Part shown: positions 1 to 9,141 of the stretch, piece by piece | Position numbering within the stretch: position 1 is the stretch's first letter | Layout of the letters: every line of letters begins with the position of its first letter | Assembly: GCA_964485095.1 (NCBI GenBank) | Contig: CAZAIB010000009.1 | Span: forward strand, 29,749-93,748 | Reading direction: 5' to 3' | Source: CAYNWT01 sp964485095 | Lineage (GTDB): Bacteria; Planctomycetota; Planctomycetia; Planctomycetales; Planctomycetaceae | DNA: 64,000 nucleotides | The notes under the pieces: generated by a model | Seen by the model: the letters and a program-made list of their open reading frames with translations, nothing else | The model's database searches: none | Told to the model about the DNA's origin: nothing | Translations under genes and position numbers: made by a program

Positions 1-1130
1 GCGATGTTGCACAACAAAGCGAACCGATCCTTCTGCGCCTGTGCAGCTCCCTCGTCAGGCGCAAAAGCGCCGGCCACGACCAGGTAGGCGACCATCCCGA
101 ACAGTGTATAGGTCAGTATGCCGCAGCCCATTGCAGACATTTGTGTCTTGAACTGACTGCGTTCCGAGAGCGTCTCAAAGTGCATGTCGATTGTGCGCCG
201 TCGTTTGATTGAACGCCGATGCGCGTCGACGATTTCGTGAGAGCGCGTGAAGTCTGTCCAAACCAACGCGCGATCTGCCTGGCTGGTGTTCTCACTGGTG
301 AAGTTGGCGATCGCTGCCGGTAATGACTCAATCCATTCAGCCGCGGTTGATTCCTGTTTCTGGTTCGAAAGCGTTTGTGCGTCTCCATCCAGCAACACTC
401 TGGAGATACTGCCGTCGTGTTCGAGGACGGCCTGCTGTTTTGAACCGGATACGATCAGCTTCCACTTTGGACTGGCCGATCTGGACAGAACCCACGTGCT
501 GTCGGTCGCGGAATCGCCGGCGAGGTTGATGGTGCCTGTCGCGAACCCAGCGTCATTGGTTCCCTGATACAGCGCGGTTACTTGTGTGAACGCACCACCC
601 ATCCAACGCAGCAGGTCGGCGTCGGGTTGTAGCCAGGTTTCCACGTCGGGTTGCGTGAGCAGTCCGGTGTCGGCGTTCGAAATTTCGCGTTCTAACCGCA
701 GCTGAATCACGTCGCCGAGCTGGCCGGATTGGATGAGTTCTTTTAGTCGGTTGGCGGCCGGGTCGAGCCGATGCCGCAAGACGGGGTACAGAGGAACCAG
801 GTTCTCATCACGAACCAACGACAATTCGTACGCCAGTGACGAACCCATACCTGGGGACGGCACGACGACCAGCGGGCGACCGGAAGAGGCAATCTGACGG
901 GCGGGCGGCAACACAAGATCTTCGTGTCCGGAGACAACGACGCCATCAATGCTCTCGTCGGCCAGCAAATCTTCCCACTCACCAACCCGGCGCAGCGACG
1001 CCGATGTTGTTAGCAGCCCTGAGTCATCTGAAAGGCAGGCAGCGTGAGTGACGGCGTGTTCGGCGCTGCGATGCAGCGCGTCAACGACCAGAGTTGTGTC
1101 GGATGTTTCGCCAACGATTGCGAAGTTCAT
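1..1130 (-). CDS. Gfo/Idh/MocA-like protein with C-terminal membrane segment, truncated by window edge
   Basis: An open minus-strand frame starts at ATG 1130 and runs off the left edge with no stop, so the C-terminus is missing. My own translation begins MNFAIVGETSDTT. It continues with a Rossmann-like half and then a stretch containing VVVPSPGMGSSLAYELSLV and RLKELIQSGQLGDVIQLRLE. That stretch resembles the loop after the dinucleotide fold in Gfo/Idh/MocA oxidoreductases, where the reduction of flux to others is described as 'G-lgdv--v-'. The usual GxGxxG is degenerate (AIVGETSD), so dinucleotide binding is doubtful. Near residue 345 a hydrophobic helix (ILTYTLFGMVAYLVVAGAF) suggests a membrane anchor after a basic stretch. 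It is the last gene of a minus-strand run with the TPR and CRTAC1 genes, 107 bp after the TPR stop. Family assignment is from patterns only. Confidence 0.65.
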   Translation of the reverse strand, partial: MNFAIVGETSDTTLVVDALHRSAEHAVTHAACLSDDSGLLTTSASLRRVGEWEDLLADESIDGVVVSGHEDLVLPPARQIASSGRPLVVVPSPGMGSSLAYELSLVRDENLVPLYPVLRHRLDPAANRLKELIQSGQLGDVIQLRLEREISNADTGLLTQPDVETWLQPDADLLRWMGGAFTQVTALYQGTNDAGFATGTINLAGDSATDSTWVLSRSASPKWKLIVSGSKQQAVLEHDGSISRVLLDGDAQTLSNQKQESTAAEWIESLPAAIANFTSENTSQADRALVWTDFTRSHEIVDAHRRSIKRRRTIDMHFETLSERSQFKTQMSAMGCGILTYTLFGMVAYLVVAGAFAPDEGAAQAQKDRFALLCNI

Positions 1131-1237
1131 GTAGAGAGTTCCACCAAGCGATGCCTAACGGTATCGCACCTGGCGAGCGACAACAAACGGGATTGCCGGT
1201 CTCTCATGATTGGCAACCGGCTTCTCGTTGGAATTGC

Positions 1238-2515
1238 TTAGAAGCCCTCGTCCACTGGTGGCCGTTTTACTTCGACCGGCGGAGCAGCGGTCTTGAGCGT
1301 TTCCAACCAGCGTTTTGAGTCTTCTAAGCGGCCCAGTTTTTCGTAGAAGGTCGCGAATACCTTCACTGCTTCTGGCTTGGGCAACATGTCTACGGCGTTG
1401 TGGAGGCCCAGTTGAACTACTGGCTCCATGACGACTTCGACCCGCGATTTGTAATCGGCGTCCAGTTCTTTCGCTCGTTCAGCCAGGCCGGCTTTTCGTG
1501 CGCAGGCTACGTGCAGAGCATGAAATTTCTGGTCCAGCGGTGCCGGCCAGGACTTGGCCGCTTCGTCGTAGTGCAGCATGGCCTTCTTGAAATCGCCATC
1601 GCTTTGTTCGGCCATCATTGCGGCAGTTCGGTGGTACAGATGCCCCTCTTCCGGGTGAGCCCACGCGGCGAATTCCTGCTCTGCTTCTTCGATCTTCCCC
1701 ATGAAGACAAGACCTCGAATCAACTGAAACGAATAGAACGCGTCAGCAGAAGCCGTGTCGATTTCTTCATCTGGTTCGCCTTCCAGTTTTCCCTGCAGCA
1801 AGTCAACCGCTTCCGGGGCGGTTCCTTCGTCAAGATAGCGAGAAGCGATCGCGGCGCGGGGCGCGGGAGCGGATGGTTCTAATCTCATGAAGCGGCCGTA
1901 TCGCCGCATCTCGGTCTGAGCGTTTAGTTCGAATCCCAGTTCTTCGTCGTACGGCGTGTTCATGGCGAACGGGTCAAACTGACTGATATACCACCGCCGC
2001 AGCACATCGATTCGTTTGTGAGGTGGAGTGTTCTCGTACGTGATGTTGTAGTACTCCTCAGCGGCCATGAAGCGACGAGTCAACTGGAAGATGTACGACA
2101 TCATCTCACTGCACCGTGGGTCATCTGGTCCGACTGCCAAAGCGCGCCGAGCGTACCCTTCTGCGCGCTGAACTTCGTGAAGTATCTGGATGGAAAGTTC
2201 GGCCTGCTGCAGGCGCGCGATGAGTGCTTCCTGGGCTGAGTCCGGGATCCCGTCCAAAACTTCGAGAACCTTTTCGGTACCACGAATATCCTGTTCCTCC
2301 GGGTCGGACTGAATTGCTTCCGACAACAGGAGAATGGCCGCAGTGTCGTCAGGGTAATCCTTAACGTGCTCCTCCAGCATCTTGGTGGCTCGACGGTAGT
2401 TCCCTTCTTTCAGGAACTTGGATGCCACGTCGACTGTCGACTCAGACTGCATCCAAACCGTAGCCCCAATGGCCAGAACCAGGAACATGGCAAGCCCCAC
2501 GGCAAACTTTGTCAT
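1238..2515 (-). CDS. Membrane-anchored tetratricopeptide repeat protein
   Basis: 425 aa with an N-terminal signal anchor (about residues 4-21, AVGLAMFLVLAIGATVW), then helical repeats of TPR type. The clearest is near residues 30-65 (FLKEGNYRRATKMLEEHV followed by YPDDTAAILLLSEA); others cover about 100-160 and 290-400 (KAMLHYDEAAKSWPAP, KLGRLEDSKRWLETL). TPR proteins act as scaffolds for protein complexes; nothing shows a catalytic site. It lies 175 bp downstream of a CRTAC1/FG-GAP lipoprotein on the same strand, a pairing common in planctomycetes, so both may work at the periplasmic face. The start is ATG 2515, directly before the hydrophobic segment. The specific role is unknown. Confidence 0.85.
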   Translation of the reverse strand: MTKFAVGLAMFLVLAIGATVWMQSESTVDVASKFLKEGNYRRATKMLEEHVKDYPDDTAAILLLSEAIQSDPEEQDIRGTEKVLEVLDGIPDSAQEALIARLQQAELSIQILHEVQRAEGYARRALAVGPDDPRCSEMMSYIFQLTRRFMAAEEYYNITYENTPPHKRIDVLRRWYISQFDPFAMNTPYDEELGFELNAQTEMRRYGRFMRLEPSAPAPRAAIASRYLDEGTAPEAVDLLQGKLEGEPDEEIDTASADAFYSFQLIRGLVFMGKIEEAEQEFAAWAHPEEGHLYHRTAAMMAEQSDGDFKKAMLHYDEAAKSWPAPLDQKFHALHVACARKAGLAERAKELDADYKSRVEVVMEPVVQLGLHNAVDMLPKPEAVKVFATFYEKLGRLEDSKRWLETLKTAAPPVEVKRPPVDEGF

Positions 2516-2690
2516 CGTCGTCTCTTCATCGGAAATCAGGTGGGCGAAGGCCGATTCGCCGGAAAACTACTCTGTAAAGAGTACGTAAGTCCTGAGTGCG
2601 GTGGTAGCGGACTCGTCGCCGTCACGCGGCTATTTTACCGGCAATTCGTCAACTTGTTGGTACGACCGAAACAACCAATCCGTTGGAATG

Positions 2691-4472
2691 TTACCAGACA
2701 GCTGGCTCGGCCAATTCAGGGGAGATACGCCAATATTGGTTCCGCGTCAGGGCTTTCAGTTCCTGCTTCTTGCCGCCGGGGAACACGATTGTGACGTTCA
2801 CGTCGTCAGTCCCGGTCGGCAACGCCACCAGCAGTCTGGGGTCAGCCACACACAGGTAACTGCTGCCGGCTTTCAGTGGGACTTTTCGGTTGAGTTCCCC
2901 ACATTCGACAATCACATGCCCGCCGGCCGTGCCGCATCGATCGCCCGCAACGATATCCAGTCCGATCCAGTCCGGCGTCGGCATTCGGTCTTCCAGCAGG
3001 CTAAACGGGTGTGTGATGTGACCGATGCCGATGTCGTGGTCACCATCGTTGTCAAAATCGACGGTCGCGGAACCTCGACCCAGCACCTTGCGTTGAAAGT
3101 ACGGACCACACCGCTGTGAGATATCGGTGAAACGTCCCTTGCCGTTGTTCAACAGTATCTGGCCAGTCATTTCGTTCGGGACATGGTTCGGCCCCAGCAC
3201 ATGTCCGTTGGTAATGAACACATCCGGAGAACCATCGCGGTTAATATCCAGAACGCTAATGCCGAACCCCAGAAAGAACTCACTCAATGCCGCAATGCGC
3301 GAGCGGTAGCTGTCGTCGGCGAAGTTAAGATCGCCGTCGGTCTCCAGGTTCCGGTACAGCGTGTTCTTCTTTTCGTAATAGTGAGTCAGCATGAAGTCGA
3401 ACTTCTGATCTCCATCGAAGTCGGCACAAGCGATTCCCATACCGGCTTCTTTCCGTCCTGTGCCGCTGGTTGCGACACCCGCTGGTACCGCCTGGTCAGT
3501 CCATGTTCCATCATCATTCCGTGCGAACAAGCCGTTCGGGGTGAGGTCCCGTGCTGCCATGATTTCCGGCTGTGCATCGCCATTCAAATCGACTGCGGTT
3601 ACGCCCAGCGTGTAAACCGGATCGACAGTGAAGCCGAGTTCTTCGGTTGCGTCTTTGAACGTACCGTCGCCATTGTTGACAAAGACTCTGTCGGGCTGTG
3701 GCGGCAGTTCGTTGGGGCCGCAGTATCCGGGCTGGCCGTTGTACTGGCACACTTTGCTGGATTCGATTGTGACTTCGGCATAGGCCCCGACAAATAAATC
3801 GGGCAGCCGATCGCCGTTCGCGTCGAACCAAAGACAGCCTGTGCTCCAATCGGTACTAGCCAGAACCCCAGATGCGACAGGTTCGAAAGTTCCGTCTCCG
3901 TTGTTGCGGTACAATGCGTTGGCACCGTAGTTAGTGATGTACAGGTCCGGAAAACCATCGACGTCGAAGTCACCAACAGCGACACCGAACCCGTATCCCG
4001 CATCGCTGGCACCAGGTTCTTCAACTCGTTCAAACGAACCCCCAATGTTGCGAAACAGTTGGTTTTGGATGTTGTCCTGAGGCGACGCGATCACGTTGCC
4101 ATTTAGCAGGTACAGATCCTGTGTTCCGTCCAGGTCGTAGTCGAACCAGGCCATTGTGCTGACCATCGATTCCACAATCAGATACCGGCCCGGGACAATG
4201 TCTGCGTGATACTGAAAGTTCACACCTAACTGCTCTGCCACGTCCACCAGTTCAATCGGCGTGGTGTCTTCTTTTTCTTTTGGCTTCTCGGGCACTTTGG
4301 AGGCCGGAGCCGTGACGACTTTTTTTCTCTGATCAGGCAGCTTCGTGTTGGGGCCGGTCTTCGCTTCGCCGTTCTTTGCAGATCCTTTGCCACAACCGAC
4401 CATGGTTGTCGTCATGCCCAGGATCAACAAAAACATCATCCAGGCAGCGGGTTTGGAGCTCAGTTTCAACAT
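2691..4472 (-). CDS. CRTAC1-family FG-GAP/ASPIC-UnbV lipoprotein
   Basis: About 593 aa. I chose ATG 4472 because it gives a compact lipoprotein signal (MLKLSSKPAAW, hydrophobic core, lipobox MVGC with Cys27). The longer frame would begin with TTG at 4532. The body has at least seven FG-GAP/VCBS-like repeats with calcium-type loops, for example DYDLDGTQDLYLLNG, DFDVDGFPDLYITNYG, DANGDRLPDLFVGAY and DFDNDGDHDIGIGHI, as in beta-propellers. The C-terminal about 100 residues match the ASPIC/UnbV domain pattern (GSSYLCVADPRLL then VNVTIVFPGG). Such proteins are secreted or surface lipoproteins thought to bind ligands or other proteins; no enzyme activity is established. It is divergent from pfkA, with about 150 bp between the start codons. 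Confidence 0.88.
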   Translation of the reverse strand: MLKLSSKPAAWMMFLLILGMTTTMVGCGKGSAKNGEAKTGPNTKLPDQRKKVVTAPASKVPEKPKEKEDTTPIELVDVAEQLGVNFQYHADIVPGRYLIVESMVSTMAWFDYDLDGTQDLYLLNGNVIASPQDNIQNQLFRNIGGSFERVEEPGASDAGYGFGVAVGDFDVDGFPDLYITNYGANALYRNNGDGTFEPVASGVLASTDWSTGCLWFDANGDRLPDLFVGAYAEVTIESSKVCQYNGQPGYCGPNELPPQPDRVFVNNGDGTFKDATEELGFTVDPVYTLGVTAVDLNGDAQPEIMAARDLTPNGLFARNDDGTWTDQAVPAGVATSGTGRKEAGMGIACADFDGDQKFDFMLTHYYEKKNTLYRNLETDGDLNFADDSYRSRIAALSEFFLGFGISVLDINRDGSPDVFITNGHVLGPNHVPNEMTGQILLNNGKGRFTDISQRCGPYFQRKVLGRGSATVDFDNDGDHDIGIGHITHPFSLLEDRMPTPDWIGLDIVAGDRCGTAGGHVIVECGELNRKVPLKAGSSYLCVADPRLLVALPTGTDDVNVTIVFPGGKKQELKALTRNQYWRISPELAEPAVW

Positions 4473-4622
4473 GCGTACAAAGTTCAAAATCAAGAGGCTC
4501 AAAAGACGACCCCTGTCAGCATTTCGAGTCAACAGAGTGAGGGAAGCCTATGCCGGGAACATCTGACTCGTTTCAGCTATGATAAGATTTTTGATCCCCA
4601 AAGGCACGACGACACCGAATAA

Positions 4623-5999
4623 ATGAAACGCATCGGAATACTGACCGCAGGCGGCGACACACCTGCTTTGAACGCAACTATTCAGGGAGCCGTCGAACGG
4701 GCGAACCAGCACAAAGTGGAGGTATTCGGTTTTCTCCGCGGCTACGCGGGACTGATTGACACTCAGGTGCCGCACGTACGGCTGAATCCACTGTTCACAA
4801 CAATCCCGGAACTTGACCCGTGCTACGGCGGAACCATTCTGGGTTCCTCCCGAACTTACGTTGACCGCACGTCCAGCTGTTTGCCCGATATCGAATCAAA
4901 CCTGAAGAAGCTGGGGATTGAGGGGCTTATTTGCATTGGCGGGGATGGAACCATCAACGGCATGCAGCCAATTTCCGAGTTCCTCCCGTGCGTTCTGGCT
5001 CCCAAGACAATCGACAACGATCTCGGGCTCAACTACATCGACGAAGCTAACGAGTACATCAAGAACCCGGATTCCGCGTCGCCATCAGAAGTCGTCCTCA
5101 ACCGATCCCGCCAAAAGATCCGGCAGGAAGAGATCATCAACTACGCCACACCCGGCTACGCCACAGCCGTGTTTGTTGTCGCGCAGTCGATTCAGCGAAT
5201 CCGCACGACTGCGGAAAGTCATCGCCGCATCGTGATCATCGAAGTCATGGGCCGACAATCTGGTTACATCGCGTTGGGCTCCGCCTACGGTCAGCCAGAC
5301 ATCATTCTGGTTCCCGAAGAACCGCTTAACCTGGACGCGTTGGAACGCCGAGTTCGCGAACTGTACGAGTTGCAGCACCACGTGGTCATCGTGGCCGGCG
5401 AAGGCGTTGTCGGCGAAGACGGACAGCCGCTGGGCGACATCGCCGAGAGTTTCGACCCGGCTGGCAACATCAAGTACGACGGAGCCGCCGAGTCGCTTAA
5501 GAAGATTCTTGGAGAGCGATTGGAAGACAAGTTCTTCTCGACTGCCCGACGGCTTGAAACGGCTAACTCGGCGATCTTCACTCGAAAAGTCGGACACACC
5601 CAGCGCGGTGGTCGGCCGGTTCTTTTCGATCGCTACTACGCGACGCAACTTGGCGGCAACGCCGTCGATCTGTTGCTGGACCGCCGCAACAACTGCATTT
5701 CGACGTTGCAGTGGAGCGAAGCGGACGGCTTCTTTGTGGATTCTGTAGAAGCGAACAAGCTTCGCGATCAATGGGGCGAGATTCACCCACGGTCATTGCA
5801 CGAATCTTTGTACGACGAGGAACGCTACTGCGTCTCAGAATTCGGCGTCGAATACCTCAAGCCAATCTTCCGGAACGCGGTTGGCTGGGACGATGTCGAA
5901 AACCTGCGCCACGGCATTTTCAGCCGGCAAAATCTGTCCGGCCGCTACCAAAGCAAGAACGTCGATATCTCAAAGCGCGTTCGCAGACTTCCTGATTAG
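4623..5999 (+). CDS. pfkA: 6-phosphofructokinase
   Basis: 458 aa PfkA-family protein that phosphorylates fructose 6-phosphate in glycolysis (cytoplasm). The N-terminal MKRIGILTAGGDTPALNA is the nucleotide-binding glycine loop. GGDGTING sits at 106-113, and PKTIDNDL at 127-134 carries the catalytic TIDxD aspartates. MGRQSGYIA is the family MGR segment and GHTQRGG the later substrate loop. In this family Gly after GGD indicates ATP as donor and Asp indicates pyrophosphate. The Lys in PKTIDND is usual in PPi enzymes and in some ATP enzymes (the Gly/Lys group). The pairing here points to ATP use, but this is inference. The protein is longer than the ~320 aa bacterial ATP type. ThiF-like E1 follows after 2 bp, suggesting co-transcription. 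Confidence 0.95.
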   Translation: MKRIGILTAGGDTPALNATIQGAVERANQHKVEVFGFLRGYAGLIDTQVPHVRLNPLFTTIPELDPCYGGTILGSSRTYVDRTSSCLPDIESNLKKLGIEGLICIGGDGTINGMQPISEFLPCVLAPKTIDNDLGLNYIDEANEYIKNPDSASPSEVVLNRSRQKIRQEEIINYATPGYATAVFVVAQSIQRIRTTAESHRRIVIIEVMGRQSGYIALGSAYGQPDIILVPEEPLNLDALERRVRELYELQHHVVIVAGEGVVGEDGQPLGDIAESFDPAGNIKYDGAAESLKKILGERLEDKFFSTARRLETANSAIFTRKVGHTQRGGRPVLFDRYYATQLGGNAVDLLLDRRNNCISTLQWSEADGFFVDSVEANKLRDQWGEIHPRSLHESLYDEERYCVSEFGVEYLKPIFRNAVGWDDVENLRHGIFSRQNLSGRYQSKNVDISKRVRRLPD

Positions 6000-6001
6000 T
6001 C

Positions 6002-7039
6002 ATGGTGGAACCAGGCAGATACCAGAAGCAGATTCTGTTCTCTGGCATTGGCGAAGCTGGCCAGGCCGCGCTGGCAAAAGCGCGGGTGCTGGTTTGTGGC
6101 TGCGGTGCGCTGGGCAGCGTTCTGGTCGACACTCTGACTCGCGCAGGTGTTGGGTTCATTCGGATTGTGGATCGAGATTTTGTTGAACTCACCAACCTCC
6201 AGCGGCAGGTTTTGTTTGATGAAGAAGACGTCGCCAGGCACGTTCCAAAAGCCGTCGCTGCCGGCGATCGGTTGCGGAAGATCAATTCCGATATCGAAAT
6301 AGAATCGATTGTCGCAGACGTCAACTACACCAACATTGCCGAACTCGCGGACGGCGTTGATTTGATACTTGATGGAACGGACAACTTTGAGGTTCGGTTC
6401 CTGATCAATGACTACTGCCACGAAAGCGGCACGCCCTGGATCTACACCGGATGCGTGGGCAGTCATGGACAGACCATGACGGTCTTCCCTGGCGAAACAG
6501 CATGTCTGCGGTGTCTGATTGACTCAGTTCCCGAACCCGGCGCAGCAGAAACGTGCGACACGGCGGGGGTGTTGGGACCGGCGATTAACGTCATCGCATC
6601 GTTGGAAGCTATTGATGCATTGAAGATTCTCTCAGGGCAGCGAGAGCTCATCGAGCCGGTTCTAAAAGTCGTCGATGTCTGGGACGCCAGCGTTCGCAAA
6701 ATGAACGTCAGCAACCTGCGAGAGACGGCGAAGTGCCCCGCGTGCTTTGAGGGCGAACGCATTTGGCTGGAAGGCCGAACAGGTTCGCATTCGTCTGTGT
6801 TGTGCGGCCGCAACGCGGTTCAAATCACTCCGGCCGAACCCACAAAGCTGTCACTGCAGGAAATGGCGAAACGTCTGAGTTCTTCCGGCGTTGTGACTCA
6901 GAATCCGTTTCTGCTTCGGCTACAACTTAGCGAACCGGACTACGATGTGACCGTGTTTTCAGATGGTCGAGCCATCATCAAAGGCACCGAAGATGTATCC
7001 GTGGCCCGCGGAGTGTACTCACGGTATATCGGTTCGTAG
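6002..7039 (+). CDS. ThiF/MoeB/HesA-family adenylyltransferase (E1-like)
   Basis: 345 aa. Enzymes of this fold adenylate the C-terminal glycine of a ubiquitin-like sulfur carrier (ThiS, MoaD). Visible signatures are the GxGxxG loop GCGALG (33-38), the DRDFVELTNLQRQ segment (57-69), LDGTDNFEVR (123-131), and four zinc-site cysteines as CLRC (168-171) and CPAC (245-248). CDTAGVLGP carries Cys185, at the place of the ThiF/MoeB active-site cysteine. After about residue 255 there is an extra ~90-residue C-terminal part. It resembles a small alpha/beta carrier-like or ThiS-like domain (LRLQLSEPDYDVTVFSDGRAIIKG) rather than a rhodanese. No thi or moa genes are adjacent, so thiamine versus molybdopterin cannot be decided. 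It starts 2 bp after the pfkA stop. Confidence 0.88.
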   Translation: MVEPGRYQKQILFSGIGEAGQAALAKARVLVCGCGALGSVLVDTLTRAGVGFIRIVDRDFVELTNLQRQVLFDEEDVARHVPKAVAAGDRLRKINSDIEIESIVADVNYTNIAELADGVDLILDGTDNFEVRFLINDYCHESGTPWIYTGCVGSHGQTMTVFPGETACLRCLIDSVPEPGAAETCDTAGVLGPAINVIASLEAIDALKILSGQRELIEPVLKVVDVWDASVRKMNVSNLRETAKCPACFEGERIWLEGRTGSHSSVLCGRNAVQITPAEPTKLSLQEMAKRLSSSGVVTQNPFLLRLQLSEPDYDVTVFSDGRAIIKGTEDVSVARGVYSRYIGS

Positions 7040-7068
7040 TTAACAACGCTGACTACGTACGGTTAGCA

Positions 7069-7220
7069 GTGAGCCGAAGGGCGTGAGCCCTCGGGTTTGG
7101 TTGCCTGATTCGGTGTTGGTCAAGAGTCTTTGGTATGTCGGCTTTAATTGACGATGAATGTGGTTCGGTGTTGGATTCGGAACCCGCGTCCGACCCGAGG
7201 CCTTACGGCCTTCGGCTCAC
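7069..7220. repeat. Intergenic element with 27-bp imperfect terminal inverted repeats
   Basis: The 27 bases at 7069-7095 (beginning GTGAGCCGAAGG) and the 27 at 7194-7220 (ending CCTTCGGCTCAC) are inverted copies with four mismatches near the centre of each arm. Each arm is itself partly palindromic (CCGAGGCCTTACGGCCTTCGG in the right arm). About 98 bp separate the arms and show no ORF. In the centre, TTCGGTGTTGG occurs twice. It may be a non-autonomous MITE-like element or a structured RNA region. No target duplication was identified. Confidence 0.6.
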
Positions 7221-7305
7221 CTGGGTGAGGCTTGGTAGCTGAACGACTAGAGATTAAGAGTGACACGCCGGGCTTTTTCGTTCGGACCTGAAGCAGCACA
7301 CAACC

Positions 7306-8199
7306 ATGTCGACAACCGCCCAATCAACAATGTTCGAACGCATCAAAACACTTCTGGAACTCATCCGTTTCAGCCACACCCTGTTTGCTTTGCCCTTCGC
7401 ATTGCTCTCAGCAATCGTCGCGTGGTCGATGCCGGACACCGACTTCCATTGGCAGCAACTGGTCGGGATCCTGCTATGCATGGTCTTCGCGCGGTCGGCA
7501 GCAATGGCGTTTAATCGACTTGTTGACCGCGATGTCGATGCCGGTAACGAACGCACGGCCGGACGGCACATTCCTGCCGGGCTGATTTCCGTTGGAGCCG
7601 TGCGAACATTCACGATTGTGTGCTCGATCGGGTTCATCGCGTCGACCTTGTTGTTCCTCCCGAATAGATGGCCCATCTACTTGTCGGTGCCTGTGTTGCT
7701 ATTCCTGCTGGGATACTCGTACGCGAAACGCTGGACCAATTGGTGCCACTACTGGCTGTCCGCAGCATTGATGATGTCACCGATCGCAGCATGGATCGCG
7801 TTGCGGGGCGAAGTGACAACAGTTCCGCTGTTGCTGGCCGGCGTCGTCTTTTTCTGGGTCGGCGGCTTTGACATCATCTACGCCTGCCAGGATTCGGGGT
7901 TCGACAAAGAACACGGCTTGCACAGCATTCCGTCGAAGTTTGGAATCCCAACGTCGTTGCGAATGGCCGCGTTCAGTCATGTGATCGCAGTTGCGTGTCT
8001 GTTTTGCCTGTGGCACTTCGGTAACTTTGGGTATGTCTTCCTGGGTGGCGTTGTGCTGGTCACGCTGTTGCTGTTGTGGGAACATTCTTTGGTTCGCCCT
8101 GACGATCTGACGCGGGTGAACATCGCGTTCTTCAACGCGAACGTCATTATCAGCATGGGATTGCTGGTCACGGGCGCGGTCGATGTTTGGTTCTTGTAG
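7306..8199 (+). CDS. UbiA-family prenyltransferase, probably for futalosine-pathway menaquinone (MqnP-like)
   Basis: 297 aa integral membrane enzyme of the UbiA superfamily, which attaches a polyprenyl chain to an aromatic ring. The first aspartate motif NRLVDRDVD is at 70-78. The second is in the segment CQDSGFDKEHGLHSIPSKFG. Eight or nine hydrophobic helices are visible. The start ATG 7306 puts the first helix near residue 25. In bacteria that make menaquinone by the futalosine route, a UbiA paralogue annotated near 4-hydroxybenzoate prenyltransferase (MqnP) prenylates 1,4-dihydroxy-6-naphthoate. mqnE lies in the same window at 60.7 kb, which favours that role. A 4-hydroxybenzoate substrate (UbiA proper) remains possible. 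It sits alone on its strand, 106 bp after the inverted-repeat element. Confidence 0.85.
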   Translation: MSTTAQSTMFERIKTLLELIRFSHTLFALPFALLSAIVAWSMPDTDFHWQQLVGILLCMVFARSAAMAFNRLVDRDVDAGNERTAGRHIPAGLISVGAVRTFTIVCSIGFIASTLLFLPNRWPIYLSVPVLLFLLGYSYAKRWTNWCHYWLSAALMMSPIAAWIALRGEVTTVPLLLAGVVFFWVGGFDIIYACQDSGFDKEHGLHSIPSKFGIPTSLRMAAFSHVIAVACLFCLWHFGNFGYVFLGGVVLVTLLLLWEHSLVRPDDLTRVNIAFFNANVIISMGLLVTGAVDVWFL

Positions 8200-8330
8200 C
8201 CGTTTGCGTGTTGGTGGGTAATGTGAGACATTCAAAGTCTGGAGTCACCATGGCCGGTGGCCACAATACGCACAACGTGAAGCTTTACATCAATCGCGGC
8301 GCAAAACCGTAGACCGCGCGAAGGTTACAG

Positions 8331-9140
8331 ATGGATTTCTTACAACTTGCCGATCGCACATTTCTGGTGCTCGGCGTGGCCAACCGAAAGAGTATTGCCT
8401 GGCAAACTGCTAAGGTGCTGACCGAAGCTGGAGCGAAGGTCGTGTACTCGGTTCGGTCAGAACAACGCAAACAAAGCCTGGCCAAAATGGTCGGAGACGA
8501 TTCGTCGATCTACGTTTGCGACGTCGAACATCAGGATCAGATCGACTCGCTGCGTGACCAGGTCTCAGCCGATGTCGATCAGCTAAGTGGCATCGTGCAT
8601 TCGATTGCGTTCGCGGATTACTCAGCAGGCTGGCTTCCATTTCACGAAACACCGCGGCCCGCGTTCCTGCAGGCGGTCGATATTTCGTGCTACTCGCTGA
8701 TAGCGGTCTCGAACGCGTTCAAGGATCTACTGGATCCGGAAACGGGAAGTGTTGTCACGATCTCTATCTCGACGACAAAGATGGCCGCGGAAAACTACGG
8801 CTACATGGCCCCAGTCAAAGCCGCGCTTGATTCGACAGTGTGCTTCCTGGCGAAATCGTTTTCGAAGTTCTCCTCGGTTCGCTTCAACGCACTGTGCCCG
8901 GGACTTCTAAAGACATCCGCGTCAGCCGGCATCCCTGGCTACGTCGACAGCTACCTGTTCGCCGAAAAAGCCACGCTTCGCAAGCGGGGTCTCAAAACAG
9001 AAGAAGTTGGAAACACGGCCGCATTCCTGCTGAGCCCACGTTCATCCGGAATCAACGCACAAGGCATCGTGTTGGACGCCGGTATGGCCATCAATTACTT
9101 CGACGACGAACTCATCAAGCCCGATCAAACGGCGGATTGA
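8331..9140 (+). CDS. fabI: Enoyl-[acyl-carrier-protein] reductase FabI
   Basis: 269 aa short-chain dehydrogenase that reduces trans-2-enoyl-ACP with NAD(P)H in the last step of fatty-acid elongation (cytoplasm, FAS II). The N-terminal FLVLGVANRKSIAW is the FabI variant of the cofactor loop (GxxxxxSIA). The catalytic pair Tyr156 and Lys163 is seen in NYGYMAPVK, with the FabI spacing Y-x6-K. HSIAFAD near 90 is the conserved segment before the active site, and the C-terminal GINAQGIVLDAGMAI fits. Length equals the family norm. The next gene starts 2 bp later, so fabI probably leads a transcript with the membrane glycosyltransferase, cysteine-cluster and folC genes. Confidence 0.95.
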   Translation: MDFLQLADRTFLVLGVANRKSIAWQTAKVLTEAGAKVVYSVRSEQRKQSLAKMVGDDSSIYVCDVEHQDQIDSLRDQVSADVDQLSGIVHSIAFADYSAGWLPFHETPRPAFLQAVDISCYSLIAVSNAFKDLLDPETGSVVTISISTTKMAAENYGYMAPVKAALDSTVCFLAKSFSKFSSVRFNALCPGLLKTSASAGIPGYVDSYLFAEKATLRKRGLKTEEVGNTAAFLLSPRSSGINAQGIVLDAGMAINYFDDELIKPDQTAD

Positions 9141-9141
9141 T

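Noticed and set aside
247..567. Plus-strand 106-aa frame
   Set aside because: Antisense of the truncated minus-strand gene, without family match.
743..985. Short minus-strand frame MVSGKICWPT
   Set aside because: Out-of-frame shadow of the oxidoreductase-like gene, which is open from 1130 to the left edge.
4345..4566. Plus-strand 73-aa frame before pfkA
   Set aside because: Antisense to the lipoprotein signal region; the divergent promoter region fits better.
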